A stretch of DNA of 37,799 nucleotides from Daejeonella sp. (GTDB lineage: Bacteria > Bacteroidota > Bacteroidia > Sphingobacteriales > Sphingobacteriaceae). The stretch spans positions 1 through 37,799 of the forward strand of contig NZ_JAUXXZ010000018.1 in the NCBI RefSeq assembly GCF_030684675.1. Direction: 5' to 3'. Positions 27,301-35,552 of the stretch are shown in pieces. The position numbers and the translations under genes were made by a program. Below the pieces are notes generated by a model. The model did not search any database and had not been told where the DNA came from. It saw only the letters and a list, made by a program, of their open reading frames with translations. Positions within the stretch are counted from its first letter, which is position 1. Every line of letters starts with the position of its first letter.

Positions 27301-27501
27301 ATCTCCATTAATATCTGTAGTCGTACCAATCTTAGTGCCTTTTAACAAAACACTAACCCCTGGTACAGGTTCTTCTTTTGCATCTTTAACTTTTCCGGAA
27401 ATCTGCGTTTGAGCAAACACTTTCCCCCGGAAGTCCAGGAAAGAAAAAGTAATTAATAAAATAAGAATTTTACTAAAAAAGAGCAGGTATTGTCTTTTCA
27501 T
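24328..27501 (-). CDS. SusC/RagA family TonB-linked outer-membrane receptor
   Basis: A 1057-residue TonB-dependent transporter. Signal peptide 1-30 (ending VFA, then QTQ). A carboxypeptidase-regulatory-like beta domain covers ~33-105 (GVSVLLKGTKIGTTTDINGD). A TonB-box-like EVVVTALG is at 112-119, followed by the plug (~125-260) with LKGPGATALYGSRAAGGVII. The rest is the 22-stranded barrel ending in the aromatic-terminated LVGTNLTFKF. It imports a ligand captured by the SusD partner. No STN domain is present at the N-terminus, so control by a FecI/FecR-type sigma route is unlikely. First gene of the operon; no promoter could be chosen with confidence. Confidence 0.96.
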   Translation of the reverse strand: MKRQYLLFFSKILILLITFSFLDFRGKVFAQTQISGKVKDAKEEPVPGVSVLLKGTKIGTTTDINGDFKLRTDSKQGVLVISSIGYTSQEININGQTEFIVKLIDDNKFLGEVVVTALGIKRDEKSLGFAAQTITAEAVVDAKTNNWINSLSGKVAGLNIQGTGAGPMGSSRITLRGESSLNLDNNQALIVVDGVPISSKITGTGFNSHLSQDAPVDYGSGVSDINPDDIETVTVLKGPGATALYGSRAAGGVIIITTKSGERKGNGLGVTFNSNFNIEQVNRWPDYQFEYGEGRTSAYYSYLDSPDGINTSTTVAAGRAWGPKFEGQSYYQYDPNTPGNKPTQKTPWVAHDDYISGYFQTGNTLSNSLSIDGGSDKSSARLSITHLKNKWIIPNTGFERLNAALSFNQKVSDKLKITGRANYSNKKSDNLPMAGYNNQTLMYFLIIGTTPNIRPEWFKPYWQPGLENVVQKNPFNPGPDNPYLAMYEMLNKMNKNGLIGNVTATYEISKKFDLLLRTGVDMSNEFRSQQRPFSMTRYPRGMYREQNVFSYESNTDLLLSFRDKISPKFSISASAGANTMIQQYDFAGVYADQLAQPGVYQISNSLDQAVVDPSRTKKSINSVYGSTQIAFDEKIFLDLTGRNDWSSTLPFKNNSFFYPSVSSSFILDEIFELPKAITFSKFRASWAQVGNDTRPYQTARYYDRIYGNSFTNPNQLFNAELKPEITASYEFGLDMRFLNNRIGFDIAHYNNNSRNQILSIPLDPVTGFSTALINAGLINSKGWEVQINGKPISKDKFSWSTTLLWNRNRSYVKELTEGLTNQIIYQHNSNVTIEARVGGLMGDMYGTGFQRSPDGQIIYNSANGLPAPLDQVARKMGNAFADWKGSLMNEFRYKNINLSILMDGQYGGEMYSQTNHKNNTLGKTRVTLPGRDGGIVGQGVVKLADGSFVPNTKLAQASAYYDNYYQISNAETNIFDASFLKIREVRVEFGLPANLLRKLGVQKTSIAIWGRDLFNFTKFPGFDPEGGNLNNGTLTPGVELTQFPSNRLVGTNLTFKF

Positions 27502-28123
27502 AATCAGTTTTGAATTTTGATGGTTAAATAATTACGCCACAAAAGTCAAGTCGGGATATTAAGCCTGCATCATGAGAATATTTTATTTTGAAGAATAAAG
27601 AGAATTTGTAAAAGATTAAGAGAGCTAGCAAAATGCAATAAATAATTTTATTATATACCTAATAATCAGTTATTTAAAATAAATTATTAAAATAAATTAC
27701 CCGAATTGAATTTATCTCAGGTTAAATTAATGTGATTGAAAAGTATAATTAGAAATCAAATGGAATATTTGAATTTTTAAGGACCCAGAGAAAATCAGAA
27801 GGATGTGATTGGTTTATGATCCCTGATCTGTCTGGGGGGATAAGCTCTTCGGGGGGATATATGAACTAAGGACTAAATAACCCAAAACAAATCAAAGCGG
27901 GTTTAAAACCCGCAGCAACATCCAGTTATTCGACATGACCTTCGGAAACATGTCGACCAGCAGTCACGTGGTAAACGGCCAGGGAATATTTCGTTTTTAA
28001 ATTTTCGTTTCAGTGATACTGTATCAGCAAAAATCAAAAATGATCTTTTACAAACTTGAAAAAGTCGTTTAAAATGCTGATAATTGTACCCGGAGAACCA
28101 ATCCAATGGAACTCTCCAAACAA
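27502..28123. other. Upstream region of susC and gap to tRNA-Ala
   Basis: AT-rich DNA next to susC includes a direct repeat TAAAATAAATTA at 27675-27686 and 27688-27699 (period 13), which could be an operator but may be chance in AT-rich DNA. Further on are a GGGGGGAT pair (27834-27841; 27851-27858) and the composite palindrome at 27897-27956. No gene is supported. Confidence 0.45.
27897..27956. repeat. Composite palindromic repeat, copy A
   Basis: GCGGGTTTAAAACCCGC (27897-27913) is a near-perfect palindrome with a single central base. Sixteen bases later TCGACATG (27930-27937) pairs with CATGTCGA (27949-27956) around ACCTTCGGAAA. The same two-part layout occurs at 36044-36100 in the opposite orientation. 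A frame reading across it would be false. Confidence 0.65.
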
Positions 28124-28197
28124 GGGGGATTAGCTCATTTGGCTAGAGCGCTTCGCTGGCAGTGAAGAGGTGATCGGTTCGAATCCGATATTCTCCA
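28124..28197 (+). tRNA. tRNA-Ala (anticodon GGC)
   Basis: A 74-base cloverleaf. The acceptor stem GGGGGAT pairs with ATTCTCC using two G-U pairs. The D arm is GCTC...GAGC. The anticodon stem CTTCG/TGAAG encloses the loop CTGGCAG with anticodon GGC. The T arm is ATCGG-TTCGAAT-CCGAT. The discriminator base is A and the following bases are CCG, so the 3' CCA is not encoded. It reads GCC (and GCU) alanine codons. A strong terminator follows immediately. Confidence 0.96.
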
Positions 28198-28202
28198 CCG
28201 AT

Positions 28203-28232
28203 AAGGCTTCAGAGGATTCTGGGGCCTTTTTT
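28203..28232 (+). terminator. Rho-independent terminator after tRNA-Ala
   Basis: AAGGCTTCAGA (28203-28213) pairs with TCTGGGGCCTT (28218-28228), loop GGAT, with two G-U pairs, followed by a run of T to 28232. It starts 6 bp after the tRNA end. Confidence 0.85.
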
Positions 28233-28313
28233 GTTGAATTGTGATAAAATCCTGCGATTGCCCCTGCTGCATTCAGCTTCATCCAAAAGAGATTCCATCC
28301 CACGCACATTGAG

Positions 28314-29672
28314 TCAATATGCAGGTACAGAAAAAATAATAGTTGTCCCTTTTCCAATTTCGCTTTCAGCACGAATGGTACCGCCATGCTGAGTAACAAA
28401 ATCCTTTACTAGCATCAAGCCAAGTCCAGAGCCTTTTTCATTATTTGTACCGGATACAGAAGCAGAACTAGCATTAGCAAATAGATTTTCCATAATATCT
28501 GCTTCCATACCTATTCCGGAATCAGTAATACAAAGCTCCACCATTTTATCAATACGCTTTGCAGTTACCTTTACAAGTCCTCCCTGCGGAGTATATTTTA
28601 TAGCATTTGTAACCAGGTTTTGAAGAATCGAACGAAGCATTAATGTATCCGCATTTACGTAAAGATCATGAGGAATTCTATTTTCAAGAATAATACTCTT
28701 TTGCAGAGCATTGGCTTTTAATAAGTCCAGGCTCTGATCTACTCCCTGAACCAAATGAAGCTTCTCAGAATTAAAAGTCGTTTTCTCACGCTGCATCTGT
28801 GCCCAATCAACCAGTTCATTCAATTGTTCAAGAATTTTATGAGAGGTACGATGGATGATCTTTGCAAGGGGCCCAACCTTAGAATTTTCGGTGTCGCGAC
28901 TTAACTTATCTGATGTGATCATCAATGCCGTTAAAGGGTTACGGAGATCATGGGAAATGACCGACAGAAACTTATCCTTTGATAAATTCAGATCTTTAAG
29001 TTCGTGATTCAAGTTTTCCAGTTCACAGGTTCTGTCAAAAACCCGCTTCTCAAGATCCTCATTAATCCTGATCAGTTTTTCTTCCTGATGCTGTAAAAGC
29101 TGAGCCTTTTCATAAAGTTCTTCATTTGCCCGCTTTAATTCATCTTTCTGAACCTTCAGGGCTTCGGTCAAGACAACTAAATCTGCTGTCCGTTTTTCTT
29201 TCTCCCGGTTCTGAATAATAAGTTCTTTATTGGCAATGATTAATTCTGCTGTTTGCATTTTTAATTTTTCGGCAATAGCTTTCTTTTCCTTCGCCTCCTC
29301 CCTGTCTTTTAGTGCCCGGCTAATTTTTGTGGATAATGTAAATAGTTTATCCTTTGGGGTATAATCGGTAACACCATTCTTAATAAGCTCCACAGCATTT
29401 TCTTCACCAATAACGCCAGAAACAATAATAAAAGGAATGAGCGGAGATATACTTTGTTTAATAGAGAAAGCAGAAACTGCGTCAAAAGCAGGAAGTGAAT
29501 AATCGGATAATATCAGATCAGGATTAAAGTTATGAAGTGCTTTCTCAAAATCTACACGGGTTTGAACAATTTCAGCAGTAAAAATCAATCCTGATTTTTT
29601 CAATTCTCGCTGAAGCAAATCAGCATCACTTTGGTTGTCCTCAAGAATAAGTATTTTGAGATTTTCTGTCAT
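28314..29672 (-). CDS. Receiver-histidine kinase hybrid protein
   Basis: A 452-residue soluble protein. Residues 1-125 are a receiver domain with Glu11/Asp12 and phosphoacceptor Asp57 (DLILSDYSLP) and Lys107. Residues 125-230 are a long coiled coil containing one near-copy of the 21-residue repeat seen in the kinase two genes upstream (ELIIANKELIIQNREKEKR at ~143-161). The HisKA domain has His241 in ISHDLRNPLTAL. HATPase_c has NLVTNAIKYTP, DSGIGM and GSGLGLMLVKDF. So an upstream kinase may phosphorylate the receiver and change the kinase output. Last of three minus-strand genes, 18 bp after the receiver gene. No membrane segment. Confidence 0.93.
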   Translation of the reverse strand: MTENLKILILEDNQSDADLLQRELKKSGLIFTAEIVQTRVDFEKALHNFNPDLILSDYSLPAFDAVSAFSIKQSISPLIPFIIVSGVIGEENAVELIKNGVTDYTPKDKLFTLSTKISRALKDREEAKEKKAIAEKLKMQTAELIIANKELIIQNREKEKRTADLVVLTEALKVQKDELKRANEELYEKAQLLQHQEEKLIRINEDLEKRVFDRTCELENLNHELKDLNLSKDKFLSVISHDLRNPLTALMITSDKLSRDTENSKVGPLAKIIHRTSHKILEQLNELVDWAQMQREKTTFNSEKLHLVQGVDQSLDLLKANALQKSIILENRIPHDLYVNADTLMLRSILQNLVTNAIKYTPQGGLVKVTAKRIDKMVELCITDSGIGMEADIMENLFANASSASVSGTNNEKGSGLGLMLVKDFVTQHGGTIRAESEIGKGTTIIFSVPAY

Positions 29673-29690
29673 TGTATTAATTGTTTGATA

Positions 29691-30131
29691 TCAATGGGCC
29701 GGCTCATTGATTATCATCCAGTACATCCCAATCTCCTTAATAGCATTAAAAAATTTATTACTGTCAACGGGTTTTACGATATAGCTGTTTGCTCCAAGGG
29801 CATAGCACTTTTGTACATCAGGGTCTTCTTTGGATGAAGTAAGAATGACCACCGGGATGGATTTAAGATCCTGATCGGATTTTACTTTTTCAAGCACCTC
29901 AATTCCTGTTAGTTTCGGCATCTTAAGGTCAAGCAATATCAGTTTAGGTTTTTCCTTGATATTTCGTGAAGCATAAATACCTTTGCAATAAATAAAATCA
30001 AGAGCTTCAGCCCCATCCTTAACATGATAAAGTTTGTTTGTAAAACCACTTTTTACAAGAGCGCGAATGGTGAGCGTAGCGTCATCCATACTATCTTCGG
30101 CAAATAAAATTTCAACACCATCGTAATTCAT
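29691..30131 (-). CDS. Single-domain response regulator (Rcp1-like)
   Basis: A 146-residue stand-alone receiver. Acidic pocket Glu12/Asp13, phosphoacceptor Asp68 in LILLDLKMP, Thr98 in VVILTSS and Lys120 in YIVKPVD are all present. The insertion before the Asp loop (KGIYASRNIKEKPK) and length are typical of the cyanobacterial Rcp1 / phytochrome-linked receivers. It has no DNA-binding domain, so its output is by protein contact or as a phosphate shuttle between the two flanking kinases. It lies between the two kinase genes, 39 bp and 18 bp away. Confidence 0.93.
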   Translation of the reverse strand: MNYDGVEILFAEDSMDDATLTIRALVKSGFTNKLYHVKDGAEALDFIYCKGIYASRNIKEKPKLILLDLKMPKLTGIEVLEKVKSDQDLKSIPVVILTSSKEDPDVQKCYALGANSYIVKPVDSNKFFNAIKEIGMYWMIINEPAH

Positions 30132-30170
30132 ATATATTTTTTTAAAATGTAATTATAGGGTAAGCTTGAT

Positions 30171-31793
30171 TCAGGCAGGCAGACTAAAATAAAAGCATGC
30201 TCCTTCGTTTAGTTTTGATTCTGCCCAAACTGTTCCATTATGCCGGTTAACTATTTTTTGCACAATGGCCAGTCCAATGCCTGTACCCTCAAATTCTTCC
30301 TGCGAATGTAATCTCTGAAAAACCCCGAAAAGCTTATCGTAGTATTGCATATCAAATCCCGCGCCATTATCTTTTACATAATAAATTACAAGGTTATCTT
30401 TTACATCAGATCCTATCTCGATATAAGTCTCAGGTTTATATTTTGAATATTTAATGGCATTGGATATCAGATTGATCCATACTTGTTTAATCAGTGATTG
30501 ATCTCCTTCTGCAGGCGAAAGCACATTGATTTTAAACTCAGGAATGTTTTCATCATCCTCAAATAATAATTCTTCTATTACAGTTCTAACAAGATCAGTC
30601 ATATTAATTTCCGATACCGTTACCTGTTTCCTGCCTAATTTGGAAAATGCAAGCAAATCATCAATCAGCTGACCCATTTTTTTTGAATTGTACATAATGG
30701 AGTCAAGGGCTTTTGATCCCTCCAGATCAAATTTATCGCCATAATCCTCTTCCAAAATTTTTGCATATCCGTTAATGGCTCTGATCGGGGCTCGTAAATC
30801 ATGCGAAACCGAATAGGAAAATGATCCGAGTTCTTTGTTGGCAGATTCCAACTGTGCCGTTCGTTCAATTACCTTTTGCTCTAACTCGTCGTTCAGTTTG
30901 CGGATATCATCTTCAGCATGCTTAAGTTCCCTGTTCGCAATGACTAATTCTGCAGCTCGCTTTTCTTTCTCTTCGTTTTGAAAAGCCAGTTCTTTGTTTG
31001 CAATGACTAACTCGGCAGCTCGCTTTTCTTTCTCCTCATTTTGAAAGGCCAGTTCTTTGTTCGCAATAACCAACTCTGCAGCTCGCTTTTCTTTCTCTTC
31101 GTTTTGAAAGGCCAGTTCTTTGTTCGCAATAACTAACTCGGCAGCTCGTTTTTCTTTCACTTCATTCTGAAAGGCAAGTTCCTTATTAGCAATAACTAAC
31201 TCGGCAGCTCGCTTTTCTTTCACTTCATTTTGAAAAGCAAGCTCTTTGTTTGCGATAACTAATTCTGCGGCTCGCTTTTCTTTCTCTCCGTTTTGAAAAG
31301 CCAGTTCTTTGTTCGCAATGACCAATTCTGCGGCACGCTTTTCTTTCTCTTCATTTTGAAAAGCCAGTTCTTTGTTCGCAATGACTAACTCGGCAGCCCG
31401 GTTTTCTTTCACTTCATTTTGAAAGGCCAGTTCCTTATTCGCAATTACTAACTCTGCGGCACGCTTTCCTTTCTCCTCGTTTTGAAAAGCCAGTTCCTTC
31501 CCAGCAATAATTAACTCAGCAGCACGGTTTTCTTTCTCTCCGTTCTGAAAGGCCAGTTCTTTGTTCGCAACGACTAACTCTTTCGCCCGTTTTACTTTCT
31601 CTTGATGTTGAAAAGCCAGTTCTTTGTTCGCAATGATTAGCTCTTCTGCACGCTTTCCTTTCTCTTCGTTTTGAAAAGCCAGTTCTTTACCAGCAATGAT
31701 TAGCTCTTCTGCACGCTTTCCCTTCTCTTCGTTTTGAAAAGCCAGTTCTTTATTGGCAATGCTGAGTTCATCAGATTTTTCTGTATCAGGCAT
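30171..31793 (-). CDS. Soluble histidine kinase with 13 tandem 21-residue coiled-coil repeats
   Basis: A 540-residue protein from the ATG at 31793 (a TTG at 31808 would add five residues). Residues 12-284 are 13 head-to-tail copies of a 21-residue unit that begins IANKELAFQN and ends EKRAAELV (variants: GK for NK, GEK or VK for EEK, ENR for EKR). The unit length is exactly three heptads, so a continuous coiled coil is expected. Residues 285-320 link to a HisKA domain with His331 (SYSVSHDLRAPIRAI) and HATPase_c (NLISNAIKYS; DNGAGFD; GTGIGLAIVQKIV). There is no sensor domain or membrane helix; the repeat takes up half the protein. First gene of the minus-strand signalling operon. Confidence 0.9.
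   Translation of the reverse strand: MPDTEKSDELSIANKELAFQNEEKGKRAEELIIAGKELAFQNEEKGKRAEELIIANKELAFQHQEKVKRAKELVVANKELAFQNGEKENRAAELIIAGKELAFQNEEKGKRAAELVIANKELAFQNEVKENRAAELVIANKELAFQNEEKEKRAAELVIANKELAFQNGEKEKRAAELVIANKELAFQNEVKEKRAAELVIANKELAFQNEVKEKRAAELVIANKELAFQNEEKEKRAAELVIANKELAFQNEEKEKRAAELVIANKELAFQNEEKEKRAAELVIANRELKHAEDDIRKLNDELEQKVIERTAQLESANKELGSFSYSVSHDLRAPIRAINGYAKILEEDYGDKFDLEGSKALDSIMYNSKKMGQLIDDLLAFSKLGRKQVTVSEINMTDLVRTVIEELLFEDDENIPEFKINVLSPAEGDQSLIKQVWINLISNAIKYSKYKPETYIEIGSDVKDNLVIYYVKDNGAGFDMQYYDKLFGVFQRLHSQEEFEGTGIGLAIVQKIVNRHNGTVWAESKLNEGACFYFSLPA
30942..31760 (-). repeat. In-frame 63-bp tandem repeat, 13 copies
   Basis: Thirteen 63-bp units encode the 21-residue coiled-coil motif. 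Units near the C-terminal side (11-13) are identical at protein level, while the first four differ most; third-base differences exist between units with the same protein sequence, for example in the codons for GCA/GCC/GCT alanine. This suggests several rounds of duplication and some age. Gain or loss of a unit keeps the reading frame. Confidence 0.92.
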
Positions 31794-32277
31794 ATTCTGT
31801 GTTAACAATCTGTTTCGTTTTAAAATTGCAGAGCTGCTTTTTAATAGAGAGGGGATTTTTTTATAGGCAGGATTGAAAGTTAATTACAATTTTTGCAAGA
31901 CCAGTATATTATTATGATAATCTTAATATAAACATTAATTAATTGGCAAAAATTTCGCTATAGTAAAATTTATTTCCTTTCACGGCAATTCTGAATTATA
32001 CTTTTTGTTTATATCCTTTTCAATAAAAATTAATCAGGAATTTGGTTATACCTAAAATATATCTGAGCCGGCATTTTACTGAGTTTAGAGCAAATCGACT
32101 TAAAATAAACCGGAAATTATTGTTAAATTTATATTCATACAGGGTTTCTTGATTGTTTAGCTAAAAAGAAGCTCTGCATTAAAAATTACTGCCGATTTTG
32201 TACCGTTACGTACTGTATTTGTCATTTCTGCCCTTTCAATAAGAGTTAAAAAATTGCCGTTTTAAATTACAGACTTT
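31794..32277. other. Divergent promoter region between kinase operon and CheB-CheR kinase
   Basis: A 484-bp AT-rich region between two divergent signalling transcripts. No coding frame or clear hairpin is seen. Some TTTG-like elements occur (for example TTTTG at 32196-32200 and TATTTG at 32216-32221), but neither forms a convincing -33/-7 pair. Confidence 0.4.
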
Positions 32278-35200
32278 ATGCCTTCATCTGTCCCACACCA
32301 TATTATTGCCATTGGCGCATCGGCCGGCGGGATGGAAGAGATCAATTTATTCTTCGATCATACGCCTTTGGATGGTGTAGCTTACGTGATTATCCAGCAT
32401 CTGTCTCCGGATTTTAAAAGCCGTATGGTTGAATTATTATCAAGACATAGCAAGCTCATTGTTAAAGAAGCTGAAAATGGAATGACTGTTATTTGCAACG
32501 AAGTCTATTTAATTCCGCATGATAAATTCATGACCATCAACAATGGCAGTTTGGTTATGAGCGAAAAGGAAAATGTAAAAGGCCCTCATTTAACAATCAA
32601 TACTTTTTTTAATTCTCTTGCAGCAGATTGTGGCAAAAAAGCGATTGGGATAATTCTTTCAGGATTAGGGAGTGATGGTACCGAAGGGATCAAAGCCATT
32701 AAAAAAGCCGGGGGTATGGTCATTGCACGTAGCCCGGCAAATTCTGAATTTAGCAGTATGCCATCCAATGCCATTGCAACGGGTTTGGTAGATTTTGTTC
32801 TGGAACCTGCCCTAATGCCTGCAGCGATAGAGGATTATGTTAAAAATAGTATTGATTTATTGACAGATAGTCATGAAGATGATAAAAATTTAAAAGCAAT
32901 AATCGATCTGATTAAAGAAACTTCGCCTCTTGATTTTTCTGACTATAAACAAACAACTATACTCAGAAGAACCAAAAGAAGAGCAACCTATGGCAATTTT
33001 ACTTCCCTAAGTAATTATCTTAATTTCCTCAAAGTAACACCCGAAGAAGTTGAATCGCTAACAAAGGAATTTCTGATCAGCGTTACCTCCTTTTTCAGGG
33101 ATAAGGAAGCTTTTGAATTTATTCAGAAAGAAGTATTACCTGATATTTTAAAAAAACTCCTCCCTGATGAAGAATTAAAGATTTGGGTTGCCGGTTGTGC
33201 AACCGGAGAAGAAGTTTATTCATTGGCAATATTAGTTGATGAACTACTCACAGGCAAATTTGAAGATACTGTTGTAAAAATATTTGCAACTGACATTGAT
33301 AGCGCAGCCCTCCTTTACGCAGGAAAAGGACTATATAATGCTAGTATTTCTAAAGAAGTATCTTCTGAAAGACTTGAGAAATACTTCGTTAAAGAGAGTA
33401 ATAAATTCAGGGTAGCCCAGTCAATCCGGAAGATGGTCATTTTTGCACAGCATGATCTGGTTAAAAACCCACCTTACTGCAACATGCACTTTATCAGTTG
33501 CCGGAACCTGCTGATCTACATGACTCCGATTCTTCAACGGAAAATATTTACCATGTTGCTTTTCGGACTTAAAATGGATGGGTATTTATTTTTAGGCTCC
33601 AGCGAAAATCCAATACCTATTCTAAAAAACCTTGAAGTGGTTCATAAAAAATGGAAAATATATAAAAATCTAAAAGTTAATCGGGCGATTAGTTTTGATA
33701 CATTTTCTCTGCCTGATCTATTGGATATCAAACGTACTCCTTCCCGTTTTATAACAGAAGAAACAGATAAAAGTACAAATTCCGCATTGTCTGAAGCTAT
33801 GCATATCAGTTTAGCTAATGACCTTGATTACCTGACAGTTTGCGTTAATGAGAATAATCAGGTGCAAAGTTCATATGGTGATACTTCAACTTATCTACTT
33901 CAAAAGCATTTTACGACAAACCTCACTGAACTTTTACCTAAACCCCTGGCCATTGCCTATAAAACACTGAAAATTAGTGCATTAAAAGAGAACAAAAAAG
34001 CAAATGTCTATGGTATCAGGATAAAAAAAGATCTGAAAATCATAAAAGTAAACCTATCTGTTAGTCCCTTAGAGCTTAACAACAAACAGAAATTATTACT
34101 GATAATTTTCACCAGAGATCATACAGCCCCCATAAAAGAAGATCTCATATTTGATGAGGCCATCTATCTCGACGAATATACAAAGAGCCTGGAAGATGAA
34201 TTAAAGGACCTAAATGACAAACTTCATACTTCATACGAAAGGCTTGATGCTTCAAATGAAAATATGCAGTCCTTCAACGAGGAGTTGATCTCGACCAATG
34301 AAGAAATGCAAAGTACCAATGAAGAGATGCAATCTGTTAATGAAGAGTTGCATACCATCAATTCGGATTACCAGTTAAAAAATAAAGAACTTCTGGAAAT
34401 CAACGACGATCTGAACAATTACTTCCGGAGCAATATAAACGGCCAGTTGTTTATTAACAACGATCTTGAATTAATGAAATTTTCGCCAGGTACGGTAAAG
34501 CAAATAAACCTGCAGGAATCAGATATTGGCAGGCCGCTCAGCAACATATCCACTAATATTAAGTTTGAAACCATAATCGATGATGTTAAGCAGGTTTTGC
34601 TGAACGGGAATGTCATAACCAAAGAAATTGAAACTCAAAATGGCAAGTGGTATCAAATAATGACTATGCCTTATGTGCAACAAGCCGATAACACAAACAA
34701 TGGAGCTATTATTACTTTCAATGACATTACTGAATTAAAAAACACGCAGTTTGAAATTGATATAAAGAATAAAGCTTTGATCAGAATTAACACAGACCTT
34801 GACAATTTTATTCACGCAGCATCACATGATCTTTTAGCACCACTCAGCAATATTGAAACCAGTATTAATATGATGAATAAAATAACCCAGACGGATGCTA
34901 AGCTGATTGGGTTTTTGAAAATCATCAATAATTCGGTAAAAAAATTCCGAAAATTAATTACCGATATAGCGACCATAGCTAAGGTAGAAAATGAAATGAC
35001 CGCAAAGGAAATGGTTGACATTGACGAAATCATCAATAATATAGAATGGAGTTTAGAAGATAAGATTAAAGAATCAGGTGCAGTAATTGAAAGGAACATT
35101 GGATTGAGATATATCCTTTTTTCTAAAAAGAACCTGAGAAGCATTCTATACAATCTGATTTCGAATGCGATAAAATTCAAAGGAGTAGCACCTCCGGCAA

Positions 35201-35478
35201 TCACTATTCTTACCCGGAAAGAGGGCGATCACATCGTTTTATCGGTAAAAGATAATGGTCAGGGTATTCCTAAAAGTGATATGGATAAGATTTTTAACAT
35301 GTATGGCCGCTTAAACCTGGATGTTGAAGGTCATGGAATTGGTTTATATCTCGCTAAGAAAATAGTAAATGCTACGGGAGGCGAAATAGTTGTTGAAAGT
35401 GAACCGGGTATCGGGTCTGATTTTAAAATATACTTAAAGTCGGAAGCAGAAAATTTGGCTAAAACCAATTTAATTTGA
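32278..35478 (+). CDS. CheB-CheR-PAS histidine kinase fusion
   Basis: A 1066-residue soluble protein. Residues 1-190 are a CheB methylesterase domain with the triad Ser15 (GASAGG), His41 (IIQHLSP) and Asp133 (LGSDGTEG). Residues ~210-465 are a CheR methyltransferase: N-terminal DYKQTTILRRTKRR, SAM motif VAGCATGEEVYSLA (~304-317) and FISCRNLLIY. Residues ~510-620 are PAS-like. A coiled coil at ~632-712 has the repeated STNEEMQS motif. A second PAS-like region is at ~715-822. HisKA has His850 (AASHDLLAPL), then HATPase_c (NLISNAIKFK; DNGQGIP; GHGIGLYLAKKIV). No receptor with methylation sites or other chemotaxis gene is nearby. Followed after 74 bp by a receiver gene. Confidence 0.93.
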   Translation: MPSSVPHHIIAIGASAGGMEEINLFFDHTPLDGVAYVIIQHLSPDFKSRMVELLSRHSKLIVKEAENGMTVICNEVYLIPHDKFMTINNGSLVMSEKENVKGPHLTINTFFNSLAADCGKKAIGIILSGLGSDGTEGIKAIKKAGGMVIARSPANSEFSSMPSNAIATGLVDFVLEPALMPAAIEDYVKNSIDLLTDSHEDDKNLKAIIDLIKETSPLDFSDYKQTTILRRTKRRATYGNFTSLSNYLNFLKVTPEEVESLTKEFLISVTSFFRDKEAFEFIQKEVLPDILKKLLPDEELKIWVAGCATGEEVYSLAILVDELLTGKFEDTVVKIFATDIDSAALLYAGKGLYNASISKEVSSERLEKYFVKESNKFRVAQSIRKMVIFAQHDLVKNPPYCNMHFISCRNLLIYMTPILQRKIFTMLLFGLKMDGYLFLGSSENPIPILKNLEVVHKKWKIYKNLKVNRAISFDTFSLPDLLDIKRTPSRFITEETDKSTNSALSEAMHISLANDLDYLTVCVNENNQVQSSYGDTSTYLLQKHFTTNLTELLPKPLAIAYKTLKISALKENKKANVYGIRIKKDLKIIKVNLSVSPLELNNKQKLLLIIFTRDHTAPIKEDLIFDEAIYLDEYTKSLEDELKDLNDKLHTSYERLDASNENMQSFNEELISTNEEMQSTNEEMQSVNEELHTINSDYQLKNKELLEINDDLNNYFRSNINGQLFINNDLELMKFSPGTVKQINLQESDIGRPLSNISTNIKFETIIDDVKQVLLNGNVITKEIETQNGKWYQIMTMPYVQQADNTNNGAIITFNDITELKNTQFEIDIKNKALIRINTDLDNFIHAASHDLLAPLSNIETSINMMNKITQTDAKLIGFLKIINNSVKKFRKLITDIATIAKVENEMTAKEMVDIDEIINNIEWSLEDKIKESGAVIERNIGLRYILFSKKNLRSILYNLISNAIKFKGVAPPAITILTRKEGDHIVLSVKDNGQGIPKSDMDKIFNMYGRLNLDVEGHGIGLYLAKKIVNATGGEIVVESEPGIGSDFKIYLKSEAENLAKTNLI

Positions 35479-35552
35479 CGTTTTCCATATTCTATTAAGA
35501 ATACGGGTCTTTAATAGTAATTATGTTGAACTACTCTGTTTTTAATTAAATT

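Noticed and set aside
27675-27699. Direct repeat TAAAATAAATTA (twice) as an operator for susC
   Set aside because: The DNA is very AT-rich and the repeat is ~170 bp from the start codon; chance cannot be excluded.
28124-28197. tRNA-Ala as an integration site of a genomic island
   Set aside because: No integrase gene and no repeated 3' tRNA segment were found in the window.
28130-28399. 89-residue minus-strand open frame ending in ...GFEPITSSLPAKRS...
   Set aside because: It is antisense to the tRNA-Ala gene; this GFEP-like ending is a known false product of reading tRNAs backwards.
30942-31760. Regular 63-bp repeats considered as a CRISPR array
   Set aside because: The repeats are contiguous without unique spacers and form a single open frame joined to a kinase domain.
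34812-35204. 130-residue minus-strand frame inside the CheB-CheR kinase
   Set aside because: Antisense to the HisKA/HATPase coding sequence; its hydrophobic look comes from reverse reading.
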